Positions 1 to 21,961 of a stretch of DNA of 64,000 nucleotides are shown here, piece by piece; within the stretch, counting starts at the first letter, position 1, and every line of letters starts with the position of its first letter. The position numbers were made by a program, and so were the translations under genes. The stretch is from Lampris incognitus (taxonomy: Eukaryota > Chordata > Actinopteri > Lampriformes > Lampridae). The stretch is from positions 142,271,345 through 142,335,344 of the forward strand of contig NC_079211.1 of assembly GCF_029633865.1 (NCBI RefSeq), written 5' to 3'. Below the pieces are notes generated by a model. It searched no databases and had not been told where the DNA came from. It saw only the letters and a list, made by a program, of their open reading frames with translations.

Positions 1-2
1 GG

Positions 3-9928
<9,926 letters not shown>

Positions 9929-12160
9929 ACCGCATCGTTTGACACCTAAAGATACGACTCCTGGGCACATATCACACACACATACAGACTTCAATGGAGT
10001 GGATATACAAGGATACCAAGAGAAGACAATTTCTGGTTTTATGTGTTCAACTCTTAACCTTCTTTTTCATGGAATAATTGATCCTGTAATCAAGTTACCA
10101 TATGTTTCACTGTCATCTTGTCTGGAAAACTGTTAACACAGCATTGTTTGAGAAGTTGTTTTGTCAGTGGTGGCGAGGTTTGGACCGGTACTTACAATAT
10201 ACGCTATCGTGTAAGTGAACCCATAGCAACTGAAAGAAAGCTGTTGAACATTATTTACAGCTATACTAAAAGCTTGTAAATAAATCCTAGTTTTTTTTTT
10301 TTTTAAATCATGGTAGAACTGTTAGGTGAAAGGAGTCAAGTGTGGGTTCAGGTCAACGTAGACAAAAAATAAGATCTTGAAGTTACACGCTGTGTTTTTC
10401 ATCAGTGCAATAGTTTTTTAGTGTGTTTGGATCGGTTTTCTTTGGCAGCTAATCATTTGAAGTGTCTTTACTTGACTTTAAAGTAAGACATGCTTAAATC
10501 ATTCCAAGCTGTTGTTCTCTTTGTTTCTCTGTAATTTGAATTGCTGGAAGAGTTTGCCTCCCAGGCTTGACTCTGCTTTCCTGTTGGATCCGTTTTGGTG
10601 GCTATGAGAGTGCACCATTGGTCCAGTGGTGGCATCTGAAGTCCCAGGAGTATTTTGCTTGAGAGGCTTATGGTTAAATCGTGATTAAGCCTCGCAATTA
10701 CACTGCTGCTCAAATGGGTTTGTCTTCTTGAGAAGAGTACAACTGCATCACCGAGTAAACCATGTGTTAGGAACACATAATGTTGAATATCTCTGACGCC
10801 GGTCTTTTTAGGGTAGGTTAGCAAGAATAGGCCTTGTGAAATAGTGCAATCTAGGTCTGTTAAGTGGGTAACTCAAGATAGGGAAGGGTTTCTATGTTTC
10901 AGTTACTATAGATAGTACCTTAATATGTTTACAATGCTTCTGCTTGTTTCATTTTCTGTGTATCATAATCTGCTTGCTACCAATTCCATTTCTCATTCTT
11001 TGCTCATCAATGTTGCTGAAGAGACATTATTTTTGTTTTGTGATTTTTATGGTTTACCATAGAATGATAGAAAGAATCCGTTTCATTAGTTCGTGAAGTT
11101 CAAATCGCACAAACTGTGTTGCCAACCCATACCCTGCCACCCTGACTATGTAGATCACAATGTGGGGACCATTTGTTACTATTCTTTCCTAGTTTTGTCA
11201 TTTTCATATACGATGGTAGAAATGTTATATTATTGAAGTTGCTCTTTGATTTAAAATGTGAAACGTGATTGTCATTTACACTATCCTGTCAAACCAAAAA
11301 TGGCTGTTATCAACAATGGCTTTGGCAGTTGGAAACCAAAACATTTGTATTTGCATCTTGATACTATTTGATTGTAACAGTATGAAATGGTTAGCTACAA
11401 GGTCGAGTGGGATATATACACAATTATGCAACCACGTGTTATACTGCAGACTGAACCACAGATGTCAAGTGTGTATGCTCTCTCAAATGGCTTTATCAGC
11501 CAATGAGCAACATGTATACTGTTAATTGCATAATATTGTGTGAGAGGCTGCTTGTCTGATTTTTTTTCTTTTATTTTAACAGTTTATGAAGACATTCGTG
11601 TTGCCCTTGCAATCATGCCTTAACTTGTCTTTAGGCACTCTCTGTTCACAGTTCGCTCAATCTTTGTCTAATTTTCAATGCAGAGCTTAATTGTTTGGAA
11701 AACTGGACAGTGCTATGACAGGTACTTCAGTAATCCAATTCAATGAGAAGGTTTTCACTCGGTTTCTTAAAATTTGGACAAGGGAAACCGCACCGAATTC
11801 CAGCAACATCTGTTGGAAACTATTAGGTTAACTGGGGGGAGCTGGGCACTATTTATAGCTGATGCAATAAAGTGTCAAGTACTTCTCTTTAAGTGTCTGG
11901 GCCTGTTTGGTCAGCGAGGATACAATGATATTGTACGCAAAGCACTAAATGTACAAGCGGGTCTTAGTCTGACTGCCTCTACATCACTCCTCCATTATAG
12001 TTTAGGCAGCAAATATTTAAAAAAAAAAAATTTAATTACATTTTATTAAAAGAACACAATAAAAACTTTCATAGACAAAGATCTGTGTTGAATGTTGACA
12101 TTTAACAGATTTTCGTGTTTCCTTAAAAGCAGTACTTATTTTTAAAATTTTCTTGGTCAC
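9929..12160 (+). other. gfpt1 3' UTR and downstream flank
   Basis: This AT-rich stretch follows the gfpt1 stop codon. No coding similarity is recognised in any frame. It holds three AATAAA signals (10279, 11866, 12058). Mammalian GFPT1 has a long 3' UTR, so transcription to about 12.08 kb is plausible but inferred. Confidence 0.4.
10279..10284 (+). terminator. Candidate proximal poly(A) signal of gfpt1
   Basis: This is an AATAAA about 350 bases after the gfpt1 stop, followed within 10 bases by a long T-run that would serve as a downstream element. Two further AATAAA motifs at 11866-11871 and 12058-12063 could end longer 3' UTRs. Which ones are used cannot be told from sequence. Confidence 0.5.
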
Positions 12161-12162
12161 TA

Positions 12163-12606
12163 TTAAGTCATTCCTAGCACAACAGGGAAGGTCTGAGGCA
12201 GATGAGACGTATCTTCAGAGAGGTGACAGATCCCAAATGACAGCAAGTGCCTGCGCAGGGTAGCCAGCAATGGTCCAGTATGGTAGACAGCATCGGACGG
12301 ATGCGTCCAAGCAAAGTCAGAATGACGTAGATGGCGGGTCTGACGCAGGCACCGAGTTTCGACAGGGCAGACGTTGCCAGTTGACTTGACAGTAAAGATG
12401 GCGGCGTTTACAGACAAGCAACGCTGATACAGAACAGAAGTGATGTGCAGCACTGAGCGGACTGACTTGGACCACTCCATAAAGCGCCTGTGCTGAGACC
12501 ACAGAGGGAGCCAGCTGCTGTTTAGATTTTGCGACGAATGCCAGGTGAACTTGGGAGGACCAACCGCCTCTGAAGCTCGAGTGCCCAGGTTGCTCAAAAG
12601 CCTCAT
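12163..12606 (-). other. Unrecognised 147-codon open frame
   Basis: This minus-strand frame lies just beyond the gfpt1 3' flank. I recognise no domain. It contains no obvious low-complexity or transposon motif but many Ser, His and Leu residues. A single-exon coincidence in moderately GC-rich DNA is more likely than a gene. A second overlapping frame (12317-12697) argues for chance or for old repeat sequence. Confidence 0.15.
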
Positions 12607-12807
12607 GAGACATTACGCATAGCAGTGTAATCTTAAAGTATGTGTTGACCTTCAACGTGGCCGACAGGACGGAGGCAACGTTGCTGGCCCAAAACAAGTG
12701 CAGCTTTTAAGACATTCATTACACTGACTGGCTGCAAAAATGACTTCAAATGCAGATGTGGCATAATTGCAAAAGACAACCATGGTGTAAACTACTAATA
12801 AGACACG

Positions 12808-12920
12808 TTAGCCCCCTTGCTAACGGGTCTGACCCTTTAGCCGAGCGGTTAGCGGTGTCGCCACAGCAGTACAGCAGTATCGAATCCCGCACCGGGCAAG
12901 AAAATAACCGGTTACAATGG
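12808..12920 (+). repeat. tRNA-like SINE fragment, family S2, copy 1
   Basis: The sequence GGGTCTGACCCTTTAGCCG followed by AGCGGTTAGCGGTGTCGCC is a tRNA-like A-box region, with TATCGAATCCCGC as B-box. It matches the heads of the copies near 13.45 kb (inverted) and 15.75 kb. The downstream body differs from those copies. Confidence 0.5.
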
Positions 12921-13382
12921 CTTTCAGGAAAGATGGCCTCCATTTGCCAGTCACAGCGAGTATTTTGGGTAGATTTCAATCTTCTCGCTCAGAAGATTTC
13001 ATCACCTAAGGTATCCTTTGTGTTGAACTCAAGACCTTCATCAGCAGGCACTAAATAGAGCGTCACAGCAGCTACGCTTGACTGAAAGCAATTGACTAAC
13101 GATCAGCAGCTGTTGGCACAGACGCACACCTGCTGCACTTAATAGACAACATATACTGGACAGTCCTCCGAGTATTGAGTAAATGGGGCACTGTGGCTGT
13201 TAGTGCTTAACTGACACCAAAAAACAAGTAGTTCCCTGCCATATCCAAACTCCCCGTAGAGCACTGACCTGCTTTTCCAGTTCGACAATCCTTGCGCTGT
13301 GGCGGAGTTCTCAACCGCTAGGATCCTAGCCTCTGCTTCATCCAGCCTGTTGCTAGCAGTCTGGAGCTCCGCAGAATCATAA

Positions 13383-13545
13383 TGTAGCGAATTCGGGGGA
13401 CAACGCAACCACGGTAACTGCCGCGGCTGGGAAGCGAACCCGTATCGCCCGCACCGCAGGAGGCATCGCTAACCGCACGACTAAAGGGTCAGACCCGCCA
13501 TTCAGCGGCCAGCGTGTCTACTTATCCATGCACGTTACAATATGA
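13383..13545 (-). repeat. tRNA-like SINE, family S2, copy 2 (inverted)
   Basis: On the minus strand it reads GGGTCTGACCCTTTAGTCG, a tRNA-like head, then GGGTTCGCTTCCCAGCC (B-box) and GTTGTCCCCCGAATTCGCTA. It is near-identical in inverted orientation to 15690-15825. Confidence 0.6.
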
Positions 13546-13697
13546 ATAGTCTCAGCCAGGGACTGAGTTTTCAGTCAATTACTTTTATAAAGCTGACAGT
13601 CATCAACTAAAGGGCATTGGCGAGGACTGTCCCGAGTTCGTACAGAGATCAGATTCGGTATGGTCGCCATTTTGTGTGCACCCGCCGGCAACAGACG

Positions 13698-14195
13698 CAG
13701 TGGCGCCCCCAGAAATGTTTCATAGGGGGGGCCAAATGGGGCCACTGAAAATCTTAGGGTGGCACACCAAAACCAAAAGCCATGACTGAATTTCGGGAAT
13801 TCTATGATGCTGTTGTAGTATACTGTATAGGCTAGTTGTCAGCATAAACACATCATTAGAGCCGAGTGGCACGAAGCTCTAGCTAGCCAATACGTAGCGC
13901 TCGCTTCGCCGCGATCACGTGACGCCCCCCCAAAAACAAACAAACGAGTAAAAAAAAATGAAACCTTGGAAAAGGAGAAGGAAAAGCAGTGATGAAGAGG
14001 AAAAGAATGGAGATATGGCAGAAAAGGTGGGAGGAGGACCAGAAAGGAAGGGGGTATTACAAAATACAAAAATCTGTGATAACAAAGAATTACAAATAAA
14101 GGAAGAGAAGGGAGGAGATCATCGTAACAAGACTAAGATTGGATCACACAGCATTAAATGGCACTTTGTTTATAATGGGGGAAAGGAACACTGAT
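13698..14195 (+). mobile_element. hAT-type transposon 5' end with transposase start (fragment)
   Basis: It begins CAGTGGCGCCCCCAGAAA, the kind of terminus seen on many vertebrate hAT elements. It contains at 13958-14194 a short frame starting MKPWKRRRKSSDEEEK, a basic then acidic start typical of hAT transposase N-termini. The frame stops after 78 codons and no DDE or BED region follows. The superfamily is inferred from the terminus. Confidence 0.45.
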
Positions 14196-14461
14196 AAGTG
14201 GGAGAACTGTGGCGTTAAAGAAAACGCTGAAGAGAAAGGTTACAGGATAAAGTCTGAGAGGCGAAACGGGAGTGGAATCTGATGGGGATACAGGGAACAG
14301 AAGAGGGGGGGGGATTAAAATCACCAGGAAGGCACTCTACTTTTTTAAACAAGGTTGATGGGTAGAATTTAATAGGGTAAAATGACATGATGTTACACAC
14401 TCTTGTACAGTAGGTGGCGGTATGCATCTTATAGTAGTTTGCGATCCGCCAGTAAACAAAG

Positions 14462-14531
14462 AGGAGAAGAAGAAGAAGAAGAAGAAGAAGAAGAAGGAGG
14501 AGAAGAAGAAGAAGAAGAAGAAGAAGAAGAA
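14462..14531 (+). repeat. (GAA)n microsatellite
   Basis: About 70 bases of GAA/GGA repeats. They create spurious poly-Glu, poly-Lys and poly-Leu frames on both strands. Confidence 0.9.
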
Positions 14532-14727
14532 CAGACAAACTCAGTCAAACGCAATTCAAATATACGTTCCCTTGTTTACGTGTCAAATGTGCGTGCGCAG
14601 ATTGTGAGGCAAAAAGGGGCCACGAGTCTTGTATTTGTAAACGTTACTACGTGCATTTCGAAGAGATCATCACGGAGAAATTGATTTAAAACGACATTTT
14701 ATTTATGCATTTATTTATTTTACTCTA

Positions 14728-15231
14728 TTGCCTCACAGTTGTTGCGCTGTCGGTTGTACAAATCGTGAAGATGGTAAAAACATCTGCATTTTTATCGCAT
14801 GCCGAAAGGGAAAACTCCAAACATGGTTGACGCTAGCGCCAACTGGGTGTAGGCGCGGAAGTAGACGTGATTGGTTGTTGGTTAGGGATAGGGTTCAATC
14901 TCTTTTCGGATTTCCATTGTTAGCTAGCGTTAACGTTAGCTATCGTTACAGTACGACCTGGCAATGTTAAGGTCAGTTGTAAGCTAGCTAGCTAAAAGTT
15001 TCAGTGCGCATCGCTTTGTTTCAAATCAGTGCGCTTCGAGGTTCCGCGCTGTCTATTGGCCGACGCAACAGCCAATCACGGCTACTTCCGTGCCTACACC
15101 CCGTTGAAAGACGAAGAAGACAGGCGTGGAGTCATGCGATCCGCCGGGAGAACTTGAAGACGTGGCCAGAAGAGCAAATATCAAACGCCAAGATTTGCGG
15201 AGAACGTTTCATCTCTGGTACGTGGCCGTTT
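14728..15231 (+). pseudogene. THAP-domain remnant split by a MITE
   Basis: The first half reads PHSCCAVGCTNREDGKN (CX4C part of the zinc site) and then, after a one-base shift, FYRMPKGKTP. The second half, from about 15103, reads ERRRRQAWSHAIRREN ... NAKICGERFISG, the end of a THAP zinc finger. The start codon position is TTG. The usual His in the CxxH pair is Arg here. The halves are separated by a TIR-bounded insertion of about 255 bp. THAP fingers occur in P-element-like transposases and host THAP proteins; this copy is dead. Confidence 0.75.
14846..15099. mobile_element. MITE inside the THAP remnant
   Basis: Inverted termini of about 30 bp were read: GGGTGTAGGCGCGGAAGTAG at the left and the reverse complement of GGGTGTAGGCACGGAAGTAG at the right, both running into CGTGATTGG. 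It contains no coding frame. It interrupts the THAP reading frame, so it is younger than that sequence. Confidence 0.7.
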
Positions 15232-15689
15232 CTTACACAAACAAGCACTGTGATTGAACACACGTAAGTAACAGCTCTAAATGTGATACTGTCCTAGTAA
15301 GGCAACTACCCAACCAACGTTTGAGTTGTTACTGCCTGGCCTTCCTCAAAGTAGACAACGACGCCGTCAGCTTTCTTGTGTCGTGATGTTTGAGGTCGTA
15401 ATTTGACTCCAGCCTCGGTCTCATAACCGTACAAACAATTCAACTTTTTGTTGAATACAAACAACTCAGTCGTACAAACAATTAAACGACGAGGGCTTAA
15501 CTTTGATTTGATGAAGCAAAACTTGTTTTCCTTCGATAGCGGACGGTAAAAGCAGGCGTTTCCACCAGCAGAGTAATCGTGCGCTCCTAAAGACTTCGTT
15601 CAGACACGTCCCTCAGGCGATGTTTGGCAACTTCGTGACGTCACTTGCCCGCTGAGTTTCAATAAGCATTTTGTAACGTCCATACATAA

Positions 15690-15825
15690 GTAGACATTGG
15701 TTCGCGGGTCTGATCCTTTAGTCGAGCGGTTAGCGATGCCTCCTGCGGTGCGGGCGATACGGGTTCGCTTCCCGGCCGCGGCAGTTCCTGTAGTTGCGTT
15801 GTCCCCCGAATTCGCTACAATTTAA
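15690..15825 (+). repeat. tRNA-like SINE, family S2, copy 3
   Basis: It reads GGGTCTGATCCTTTAGTCG, then AGCGGTTAGCGATGCC, GGGTTCGCTTCCCGG and GTTGTCCCCCGAATTCGCTA. With copy 2 it forms an inverted pair about 2.1 kb apart enclosing the hAT fragment and the THAP remnant. Confidence 0.6.
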
Positions 15826-15829
15826 ACTG

Positions 15830-17500
15830 ATGGGCAAGTTTTTCTCCAGCGCTTAGCGTTAAGTTTCGACTCGCGATGCTTTCTGTCTTCTTTTCCCCGT
15901 TTGATTTTAAGCTTTATACGAGTTTCATAGGTACGTACGTTGTTTCTCGGCCATGTTTCGCCACGCGTTCTGCGCGTGTCTTATTTCCAACGTCACGCGA
16001 TAAGGGGTCTATACAAATATTGTAAACATCGGAACATACAAATTGTAAAATTCCCATCACTCAGTTTGGTTTTTTTTTTTTAGGAAGGAGAATGCCCTGT
16101 TTTGAGAAGCTCATCCTAACGCCGAATGAAGAGTTGCATTTTGAGTGAGCAGTGTTAACAATGTATGAATTAGTCACCTGCATAATCTGTTGGTTAAAGT
16201 TTGATGAATCACATGTTAATGCTGAAATATCTCGGAGCACATTTTACAAACATGGCGTAATTTATGAACTGCCGCTACATAGACTGATCTACCACAAATG
16301 CTGTGATAGCCAGCCATGAGCCAGTTGATAATAGTTAGACAATTAGGTAGCCTCGAGCTTGGCTCCAACAAAACTTAAACTAATGTGTTGCCAATAAATT
16401 GTCACTCAATAATAATAGTCTGGGATCTCTCTCTTGAGGGAATTTTTAGGTACTGGACTGCCAGACTCACATTCTACCCAAGAGTTTTATCTTGAAAGAG
16501 GCTGGACAGTCACTCCAGTGCAGCATTTCTTATCCTACAAAATTGACATTGGGCTTCCCCAAGTTGATGTGGGCTGGTCCATATTGACCTTCACACTGAA
16601 GCTGGATGTTGAATTTAGCCATACACTCGTGCTGTAATAAAGCAGAGAAAGTAATAAAGCAGAGAAAGGACTGCAGTCAAACATTGCCAAGACATTGCAC
16701 TATGTTTGACTGACATGGGGAAAGGCCATTGTGAACAGTGCAGCATTACATTTTAATTTTTATGAGATATCATATAAACTATTATGCACATTATCAATTA
16801 CTGACAGAGAACAAAGTGGGAAATCCTTTTTTATTCTTTCAGAGCCTTTCGAGGAGATTCAGAAACTGTAGGTTATTCTTCTACAGTCAATTTACTTTAC
16901 CCAAAACACAGTTATGTCATAAACCATTAACATCAGCCTCCTTTTTTCTTCAGCCTGTCCACATTTCTTGGGATAAGACGGTGCATAATATTTTCCGAGA
17001 TAGCTCACTCCATTTGTGTATGTGACATAATTCAACATGCGAACATCTGGATGCTGTTAGCCATACTGCACATGTTCCTTTTTTTTTTCTTCTTCAGGGA
17101 GTGTACACCAGTTTGTTCAAAACCAGTAACTTTTGCCAATGTATTGCAATAAACAAGAATTTGTGAACTCACTGAACCCAGTGACATCAGTTATCTGACT
17201 TAATGTTAAAGAAAAAAAATTAAGATAAGCATTGTGTTAGTGCTATCTTACCCATAAATAAACCAGGCAAACTGTCCTGTTGTGTAACAGCATGTAAAAA
17301 TTAATTTTAATTAATCTTAATTTATTGTTTGGAGGCCAAGGGGCACTGGGAAACTCTTGAGGAATGATGGGGAAAGTTGTGGCTTTATAAAGCTTTAGCT
17401 AACTAACAATAACATCCATTTTCTGCTGATGGATGAGCTAAAAAAAAAAAGAGACCATTCCTCAGTGGTTGCTTTCACCCCATCACTAAAGCCTGAGGAA
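15830..17500. other. Intergenic stretch without recognised features
   Basis: It is AT-rich. The longest frames are under 100 codons and without recognisable domains. A 17-base unit, AATAAAGCAGAGAAAGT, is tandemly doubled near 16636-16670. Confidence 0.5.
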
Positions 17501-18451
17501 GTAGATTAACAAGACTAGGTCAAAACCTAGCAGTGATGTGCAGTCAGGGTAGGCAGTGATAAATTGATCAAAATAACCATACAACATACCAAAATCTCAC
17601 TCTAGTTACATGTATGCTGTTATGTTATATTATGTTATGCGCATGCGTATTGCGTAGCTTAAGGCAAAATCAACGGACGAGGAAAGGCACTGCTTATGGT
17701 GTGAGTGTCAGCCAATCACAGTTGTCAAGGTGGTAAATTGCTACAATGTCATAGATATCTGTGCTATCAATAAAGCAAGCAAGCTAGCTCGTTTGAATTT
17801 GAGCAGCTTAGCTACACTTCAGAGCGAAATCAGTAACATCGACCATCGTACGTCATCAGAGTTTTAATAAACCGGATTACTAGCAAAAATTACTTGTCAT
17901 CAAGCAAGGCAGGCCTACACCAGCTCTCCCTGACCCCCACCGGTGTAAAGGGCAGAAAATCATCCAATCGTTTCAGCCAGAGTGGTAAATAAGGAAAGAG
18001 TGGCTACGTGGCTCCGATGCTACCACCAGCAGGCTGTACTGCTTCCCTTGTTTGCTGTTTTCCAGAGATCGGGACAATGTATGGTTAGGTTCTGGCTACT
18101 GTGACCTGAACAACCTGCCTGCAGCGTTGGTTAAGCACAAGCGGTCCAGTTCACACATTCAACATCAAATAGCCCTGAAAACCTTTGGAAACGGCACTCC
18201 GATCAACCTAGCTTTACACGAGGCTAACGCGTATCAGAGTGGAGGGACGTGGACTTCTGGAAATGGCGTCGCTGTGATCAGATGTGTTTTCTTCGTCTCT
18301 CCCCACCTGACATTTCTATTAACCACCGCACCTCTCCTAGCCTTTAAAAAGTTATCTCAAATGCTCTCTATTAACACGTCACAATGCCGAAACCCCGAAA
18401 AACAGAGCAAAACGGACCAAGCCCATGAAACAACAGAGGATTCTTCTACCT

Positions 18452-19095
18452 TGGGTTGCCAACTTTTTCACTACCAAATAAGGGACAAAAGGTGGCGTGC
18501 CGTGGCGGTGTGGGTATGGTGCTGTGTGAATTATTGTTTTAAGCCATTTCTCATAATGATAGCTAATCTCTTACAGTCAAATTAAAGATAAAGAAATACG
18601 TTTAATCAACTGTCTATCGATCATTGGTGAAAAACTTGGTAAATATATAGATAACTCCCAATTCTGCAGTTATAGTTTCTCCCTGAATATTGGTTTGGTG
18701 ATGTGCTGATTAGGGCATATTTCAAATTATCCAAAACCTTGTAACGATAAACAAAACAAACTACCAAAAAAAGATAATAAGCACTCACCATAGTGGGCGT
18801 GGGACTGTCAGGTAGCTGTTAGATGATGTGAATGGTGGTGAGAGAGTGAATTTAAAATACAGGATTGTATCTTATCAATGGAGTCGCCTTGCTTTTAAAT
18901 AATGACTGTTCAGAGACCTTTGTAATCAAACAAGGGTGTGGGTATATCTAGGGTTGCCAACTTTTTCACTACCAAATAAGGGAAAAAATGTGGCGTGCCA
19001 CGGCGGTGTGGGTATGGTGTTGTGTGAATATACAGTGTATTGTTTTAAGCCATTTGTCCTCATGATAGCTAATCTCTTACAGTCAAATTAAAGGT
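18452..19095 (+). repeat. Direct repeat pair (GGTTGCCAACTTTTTCACTA units)
   Basis: About 140 bases starting GGTTGCCAACTTTTTCACTA occur at 18455 and again at 18955. Both run through the shared landmarks GGCGTGCC and CATGATAGCTAATC or its variant. The segment after the first unit (18600-18730) also matches 55137-55750. These are interspersed repeat copies, possibly the ends of one element. Confidence 0.6.
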
Positions 19096-19708
19096 CAATA
19101 CACAACTCTCATGCCTTGGCAATATACGGTAGGTATAATAATAGTTTGTTAATTTACTGCAGGTACCTTTAACACAGTCCTTTATTTGAACTATTACCTC
19201 TACTATTAGTCTAAGTCAAAACACTTGTGACTGCAGGTTAGAAAGAAAAAGTTAGCCCCTTCTTGTTAATCCTGCAAGTGACAAACTGGAAGTAACAATA
19301 GCTTCTGTATACTGTAGTTTTGCTGAGGAATCAAAACAGCAGAGACTCACAGAAGGTGCACCCCCTGTGTACACAAACAGTGATGGGGAATGAATGCTTC
19401 ATATTCTTATTCACTGAAACTATATATAAGTTGGAAATCACAACTTGGACCCTCACAACAAGAACAACAACAAAAACATTTAAATTCAAAAGAGGCGCAT
19501 GCCTCTTCTCACCAAGTCTACTTTTCCATGGATATTTTTTGCTGCTCTCGACCAAATCAAGCAGTCTTTTGTCCTTTTGTGCAGCCATAGAAAAGTCCTT
19601 ACATGACAAGTCACAGTTCACAGATATTTGAAGTTCATTTTTGATCAGCTCTGTGCTGCATCTGTCTTGAGTCTGACCATTTAATGGTCATCAGAGAGAA
19701 AATCCTCT

Positions 19709-21174
19709 CTACAAAGGCATTTGAGCCTGCACACTGAGGACAAATGATACAATCCTGAACATGTTGATCAAGTTGGCTTGGCCTATGTTTTGGAAAACTG
19801 CCACCCACTTCTCATTGGTGGATGTTGTGGTATCCTGTCTGGCTTTCTGTATTTCCTCCCTGCTAGCAAAAAAAAAAAGAAACTCTTCATAGAGTTGGTC
19901 CATACCGACTGTCTCTGTCATTTTGAGGGCAGCCACCACCTGCTCCCGGTCAGTAAAAGAGAGCTCCTCATGTAGGCCGATCAGTTTCAGTTTCATCATT
20001 ACATTTTCTGACGAGAAATCAAACCACTTGTCAATGTATGCAGTGAACTTCAGAAAGTCCTTTTGCTGCTTTGGTCTTTGTGCTGACACTTGTTTGTCCA
20101 TCAGCTGCGTGGTCTGGTATCCAAAAAGCTGTCTTATTTCCACTGAAGCATCTTCGCTTTGAATTTTCCCACTTCCTCATAAACATCTGTGATGTAGAGC
20201 GTTGGTTCCTCCAGCTTTCCGAGTGTCAAAATCACACCCCACGTTGTGGAAAAAGCACAGATAAATCTCAGCAGCTCCAGTTTTTTCTTCATCCTCAAAA
20301 CTCATCAGTGCCACAAGACGGGTCTCCCCAAGGGACCTGAAGTATGAGGTGAGAGGTGGCCAGCTCTGCAGGAGACGATCAACAGCTGGATGAAGAGACA
20401 GCCATCGCGTGCAAACATGACGGAGAATTTCACGCCACTCAATGTCAGCAAAAGCAAAAAATGCATGCAGTTCCTCTCTTCTGGAAGCACATACTGAGAA
20501 GTGGCTGTAGATCTTTAAAACGAGTCACTCAATATCCACTGACAGCTGATCGCAGGCGTGCTTGCAGGTGTTATGAGCTATGTGAGCTGGGCAATTAGCT
20601 TTCAGAATGCGACTGTGGGCGCTGCTCAATAACTGGTAAACAGAGTGGTGTTTTCAAAAGTTGACATTGGCATTATCTGGTGCGTAGGCTGTGATGTGTT
20701 TAATATCCAGTTCACACATTTCCAGACAGTTCATCAGAGCTTGATGAATACCATTTGCAGTTTAATCACTGTCTTCATAAATGGCAGGTAACTTGCACCG
20801 CACTCCATCAGAAACAGAAAAATATCTCACGCACACGGGAAACAGCTTTCTGTTTCCCTTGTTTGAGGCATTGGTGGCAACCGAGTAAAACACAGGCTGA
20901 CCTTCAGTCGGGGACAGATCATCCAGAATATCCCACACAGTCTTTGGTCCTAAAACATTCATCGTGATCATCTCAGCTTTCGTTCTTCCCAACTGCATCT
21001 TCTTCGCAACATTCGAGTCATGAAACAATGCACCGCTGAGCTTAACAAGACAGTCGGTGCTGTTTTAGCTGAGTCTATGTTTAACAGTATGATACACCTA
21101 AGAGGCTTCACTTGCCGCAATTTTGTATTTTTCCACAGTAGATCCCACAAAGAATGCACCGATATTGCTTGCAC
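19709..21174 (-). pseudogene. hAT transposase remnant
   Basis: Minus-strand fragments include MFHDSNVAKKMQLGRTKAEM and GPKTVWDILDDLSPTEGQPV (20762-21028), then KWFDFSSENVMMKLKLIGLH and ALKMTETVGMDQLYEEFLF (19709-20143). These resemble vertebrate hAT transposases of the type domesticated in ZNF862-like host proteins. Frame changes and stops separate the pieces, so no complete protein can be made. The assignment rests on family resemblance from memory plus the hAT termini around it. Confidence 0.6.
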
Positions 21175-21270
21175 CTTCAGCTAGTGGGGCCTTCTTATGC
21201 ATTTCTGTGGAAGCATGCTGAGTCAGGTCATTTTCACAGTACAGAAGGCTTTCAATGAGTCACCGCCCAG

Positions 21271-21961
21271 GTTGCCAACTGTGCCGTATTAGCCGGGATG
21301 TCACTTGTATTGGGCGAAATTGATTTGCCCCATACATGACCTCCCTTGTCCCGTTTATTGACTGCTACTCTGCTCTAACCACTAGAGGGCACTCTCACAG
21401 CAGTAGCAGCAGTGCTGATCATATGGATTAACCTGCAAATATGGATAAACCTGCAAAAACGAAAAGACTGCTACTGAAAATTCCCAGCGACATAAAGTAC
21501 AGCAGGCTATCGTTGAGTCACCGCTGACGGGCTTAACCCACGTCTTTTTTTTACTTCCCGCTACTTACTGTAGCTGCGCAGTCTTCTCGTTTTTTTTTTC
21601 TTCTCAGGTTTATCCATATTTTCATTTTAAACTATATTTCCACATGCCAAACTGACTGAACAGCACCGGACATTGCCGGAACTTTTTCTGTTGTTGAAGG
21701 AATTGGCGCATTTACTGTGCATGTACAACTGATGTGCGTGAGGGGGGCTGAGATTGGATGATGACAGGTGGTCTTTCTCACCCATCGTGATCAGCACGGC
21801 TGCTATTGCTGTTGTAACAGATTTGCTAAAACTGCGAGAGTGCCTTCTAGTGGTTAGAGTAGAGTAGCGGTCAATAAACGGGACAAGGGAGGTCACGTAT
21901 GGGACAAATCAATTTGGCCCAGTGTAAGGGACAGCCCAGCTAATACGGCACAGTTGGCAAC
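21271..21961. mobile_element. Non-autonomous TIR element with long inverted repeats
   Basis: The left end, GTTGCCAACTGTGCCGTATT, is repeated in inverse at the right end, and similarity continues inward over about 150 bases (CCACTAGAGGGCACTCTC versus CTAGTGGTTAGAG in inverse). It lies inside the hAT element. No transposase is encoded. Confidence 0.6.

Noticed and set aside
12826..12900. tRNA gene (A-box and B-box-like sequence), also near 3490, 13450 and 15720
   Set aside because: The boxes sit in repeated elements with non-tRNA bodies, and no complete cloverleaf with acceptor stem could be formed. They are tRNA-derived SINE heads.
14403..14684. Acidic poly-Glu protein and, on the other strand, poly-Leu protein
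   Set aside because: Both are products of the GAA microsatellite.
18052..18585. 177-codon frame inside the hAT element
   Set aside because: No transposase or other domain; it crosses a repeat boundary at 18452, so it is a chance frame.
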